From NCBI GenBank assembly GCA_963677475.2, contig CAXXQD010000015.1, forward strand, positions 1 through 64,000: 64,000 nt of DNA, written 5' to 3'. Both the position numbers and the translations under genes were made by a program. Within the stretch, counting starts at the first letter, position 1, and every line of letters begins with the position of its first letter. The DNA is from JABMQB01 sp963677475. GTDB lineage: Bacteria > Bacteroidota > Bacteroidia > Bacteroidales > Prolixibacteraceae. Positions 62,890-64,000 of this stretch are shown piece by piece. A model generated the notes under the pieces. That model was not told where the DNA came from. It saw only the letters and a program-made list of their open reading frames with translations, and searched no databases.

Positions 62890-63843
62890 TTAAAAACCCC
62901 AAAGGCGCGTGATGGTGAAACCAAATGCCAATCCTCCGTTTGTCCAATCATTCCGGTTATATAACATCACATCTTGCTGCACAATACCATTTGCATTTCC
63001 GGCATAAACCTGAAATGCGTGCGTACTGGTTGAAAATTCGACCCCAAAAGCAAAATTTGGTTTTGGATAAGCATCCAGCCAGTCTAATTGTTCTGAGATA
63101 TCCTTTATTTTTAATGGCAGGTCATAGGTCGCAATAATTGACCCTTGTGGCGAAAATTTAATTTTACCGCCAAAATGTAAGCCAATTTTATCATGATCTT
63201 CATGAATGTACCTACCATCGGGAACTTGTACGTTGGTAATGTTTGTTGCATTAAAGTGTGTGAAGCTTACTGCTGTTTGCAATGAGAAAGCATCGCAAAA
63301 TTTCCGTCCAATAATCAGTTGTGAAAAATATGACAAGCGATCTTCGAAGGCAAATTTATTTACTTTAGTATTATGGAATGCAACCCTTACTTTTCCGGTT
63401 CCAAACACATCTTCGCTCCGGCCATCAACAGCAACGTTTCCATACAGTGTAACTGAAACAGGTACCTTATTTTTTCTGGTTTGTTCCAAAACAGTCCACT
63501 TAGCACTTAGGTCGGTGTACATATTCTTTTTAGTGATACCAGCACCCAACTGAAAGTTTTTGGCAGCAACATAATTTAATGCCAGCCTTACATTTCCGGT
63601 GGAATAAATCCCCCATAGGTCGGACCTGCCGCTATTTATTTGCCCAAATTTGTGTTGGATAATAAATTCCAATGTTTTTATATAGGGCACAACCGATGTT
63701 TGCTGATCAATCAGGATACCACTTTCCCATGGTGTCCTTACCGGCTTGTCTTTTTCTTTGACTTCCGTTTGTTCCGTTTCTTGCGCAATTAAATTACTCA
63801 ATGCGAAAGAAAAAAGTATAACAAGTATAAATAGTTTTTTCAT
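62890..63843 (-). CDS. DUF5777-type outer-membrane beta-barrel protein
   Basis: A 317-residue protein with a signal peptide (MKKLFILVILFSFALSNLIAQ), a short Glu/Lys-rich segment and then many alternating strands: FIIQHKFGQINSGRSDLWGIYSTGNVRLALNYV, ending in a strand with terminal Phe (FTITRLWGF). This matches the DUF5777 beta-barrel group, often near c-type cytochrome genes in Bacteroidota. It lies between a cytochrome-like gene (12 bases upstream) and the heptaheme gene (about 100 bases downstream) and might be the outer-membrane part of the electron-transfer system; that is inference. Confidence 0.82.
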   Translation of the reverse strand: MKKLFILVILFSFALSNLIAQETEQTEVKEKDKPVRTPWESGILIDQQTSVVPYIKTLEFIIQHKFGQINSGRSDLWGIYSTGNVRLALNYVAAKNFQLGAGITKKNMYTDLSAKWTVLEQTRKNKVPVSVTLYGNVAVDGRSEDVFGTGKVRVAFHNTKVNKFAFEDRLSYFSQLIIGRKFCDAFSLQTAVSFTHFNATNITNVQVPDGRYIHEDHDKIGLHFGGKIKFSPQGSIIATYDLPLKIKDISEQLDWLDAYPKPNFAFGVEFSTSTHAFQVYAGNANGIVQQDVMLYNRNDWTNGGLAFGFTITRLWGF

Positions 63844-63855
63844 AGTCATGAGTAT

Positions 63856-64000
63856 TTAATTGTTTTTAGCTCCCTGAGTTATCCAAGCCAACACATAAGA
63901 TGCTTCGGTCGCCGTATATTTTGGGTGGTTGCCGGTAGCATCGGGATTAGGCTTGGTATAAATTAAACTTTGTGCAGGAGTTGTTTTATTAACGTATCGG
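63856..64000 (-). CDS. C-terminus of a probable c-type cytochrome-domain protein (partial)
   Basis: The last 47 residues of a gene running off the right edge. The segment TPAQSLIYTKPNPDATGNHPK followed by YVLAWITQGAKNN resembles the end of c-type cytochrome domains in Bacteroidota, where the heme CXXCH and a distal Met lie further upstream. The heme site is outside the window, so identity is tentative. Twelve bases separate it from the DUF5777 gene, indicating one operon. Confidence 0.6.
   Translation of the reverse strand, partial: RYVNKTTPAQSLIYTKPNPDATGNHPKYTATEASYVLAWITQGAKNN

Noticed and set aside
1..64000. Mobile elements, prophage or CRISPR
   Set aside because: No transposase, integrase, phage gene or regularly spaced direct repeat is present; short palindromic repeats are the only candidates.

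Overview
The window is about 64 kb of an AT-rich bacterial chromosome, almost certainly from the phylum Bacteroidota (a Marinilabiliales/Bacteroidales-like anaerobe is a reasonable guess; the species cannot be named). The evidence is the N-succinylornithine type of arginine pathway, Bacteroidota-typical families (DUF4494, DUF5777, DUF1460, fused ResB-CcsA, eukaryote-like CarB) and repeated matches to the Bacteroidota promoter (TTTG or TTG, about 20 bases, then TAnnTTTG). I see no rRNA, tRNA, CRISPR array, transposase, integrase or prophage. A few intergenic repeat elements are present.

Layout. 1-3.6 kb: end of a frameshifted lon, a DUF302-type protein and a lipoprotein with a heavy-metal-binding domain. 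3.6-8.0 kb (- strand): carA-carB, preceded by an attenuator-like leader. 8.2-19.4 kb (+ strand): a long amino-acid operon with argR, a GNAT acyltransferase, argG, argC, argD, proC, proB, proA and a carbamoyltransferase carrying the succinylornithine signature, followed by hisA-hisF-hisIE. argH (33.1 kb) and a deacylase of the ArgE/M20 family (52 kb) lie elsewhere, and argB is not in the window. 19.6-24.5 kb: a hypothetical protein, DUF4494, a lipoprotein acetolactate decarboxylase, and a porin-PII-AmtB ammonium operon. 25.3-32.9 kb: four GT39-type membrane glycosyltransferases and one unknown membrane protein. 34.7-40.7 kb: gltB-gltD, linking ammonium uptake and PII to glutamate, which feeds the arginine and proline genes. 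40.9-42.7 kb: two tandem lipid A-type acyltransferases. 43-52.7 kb: mixed housekeeping genes (GDPD, DUF1460, cold-shock protein, a frameshifted HI0933-type flavoprotein, YwbE, RlmF, DUF1456, an RluA-type enzyme, VF530) plus a divergent tryptophanase/tyrosine phenol-lyase relative.

52.7-64 kb (- strand): a cytochrome locus that is the most distinctive part of the window. In transcription order it has a cytochrome-like C-terminus at the window edge, a DUF5777 beta-barrel, a 7-heme membrane-anchored cytochrome (frameshifted), a cytochrome b, a 19-heme protein fused to a second b-type membrane domain, a NapC/NirT-like 7-heme cytochrome, a 4-heme cytochrome and the fused ResB-CcsA heme-attachment factor. 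No terminal reductase is visible, so this may be an uncharacterised electron-transfer route between the quinone pool, the periplasm and possibly the outer membrane.

Three genes (lon, the flavoprotein and the 7-heme cytochrome) are each broken by what looks like one extra base in a homopolymer, and a fourth junction looks similar. Sequencing or assembly error is the likeliest reason.
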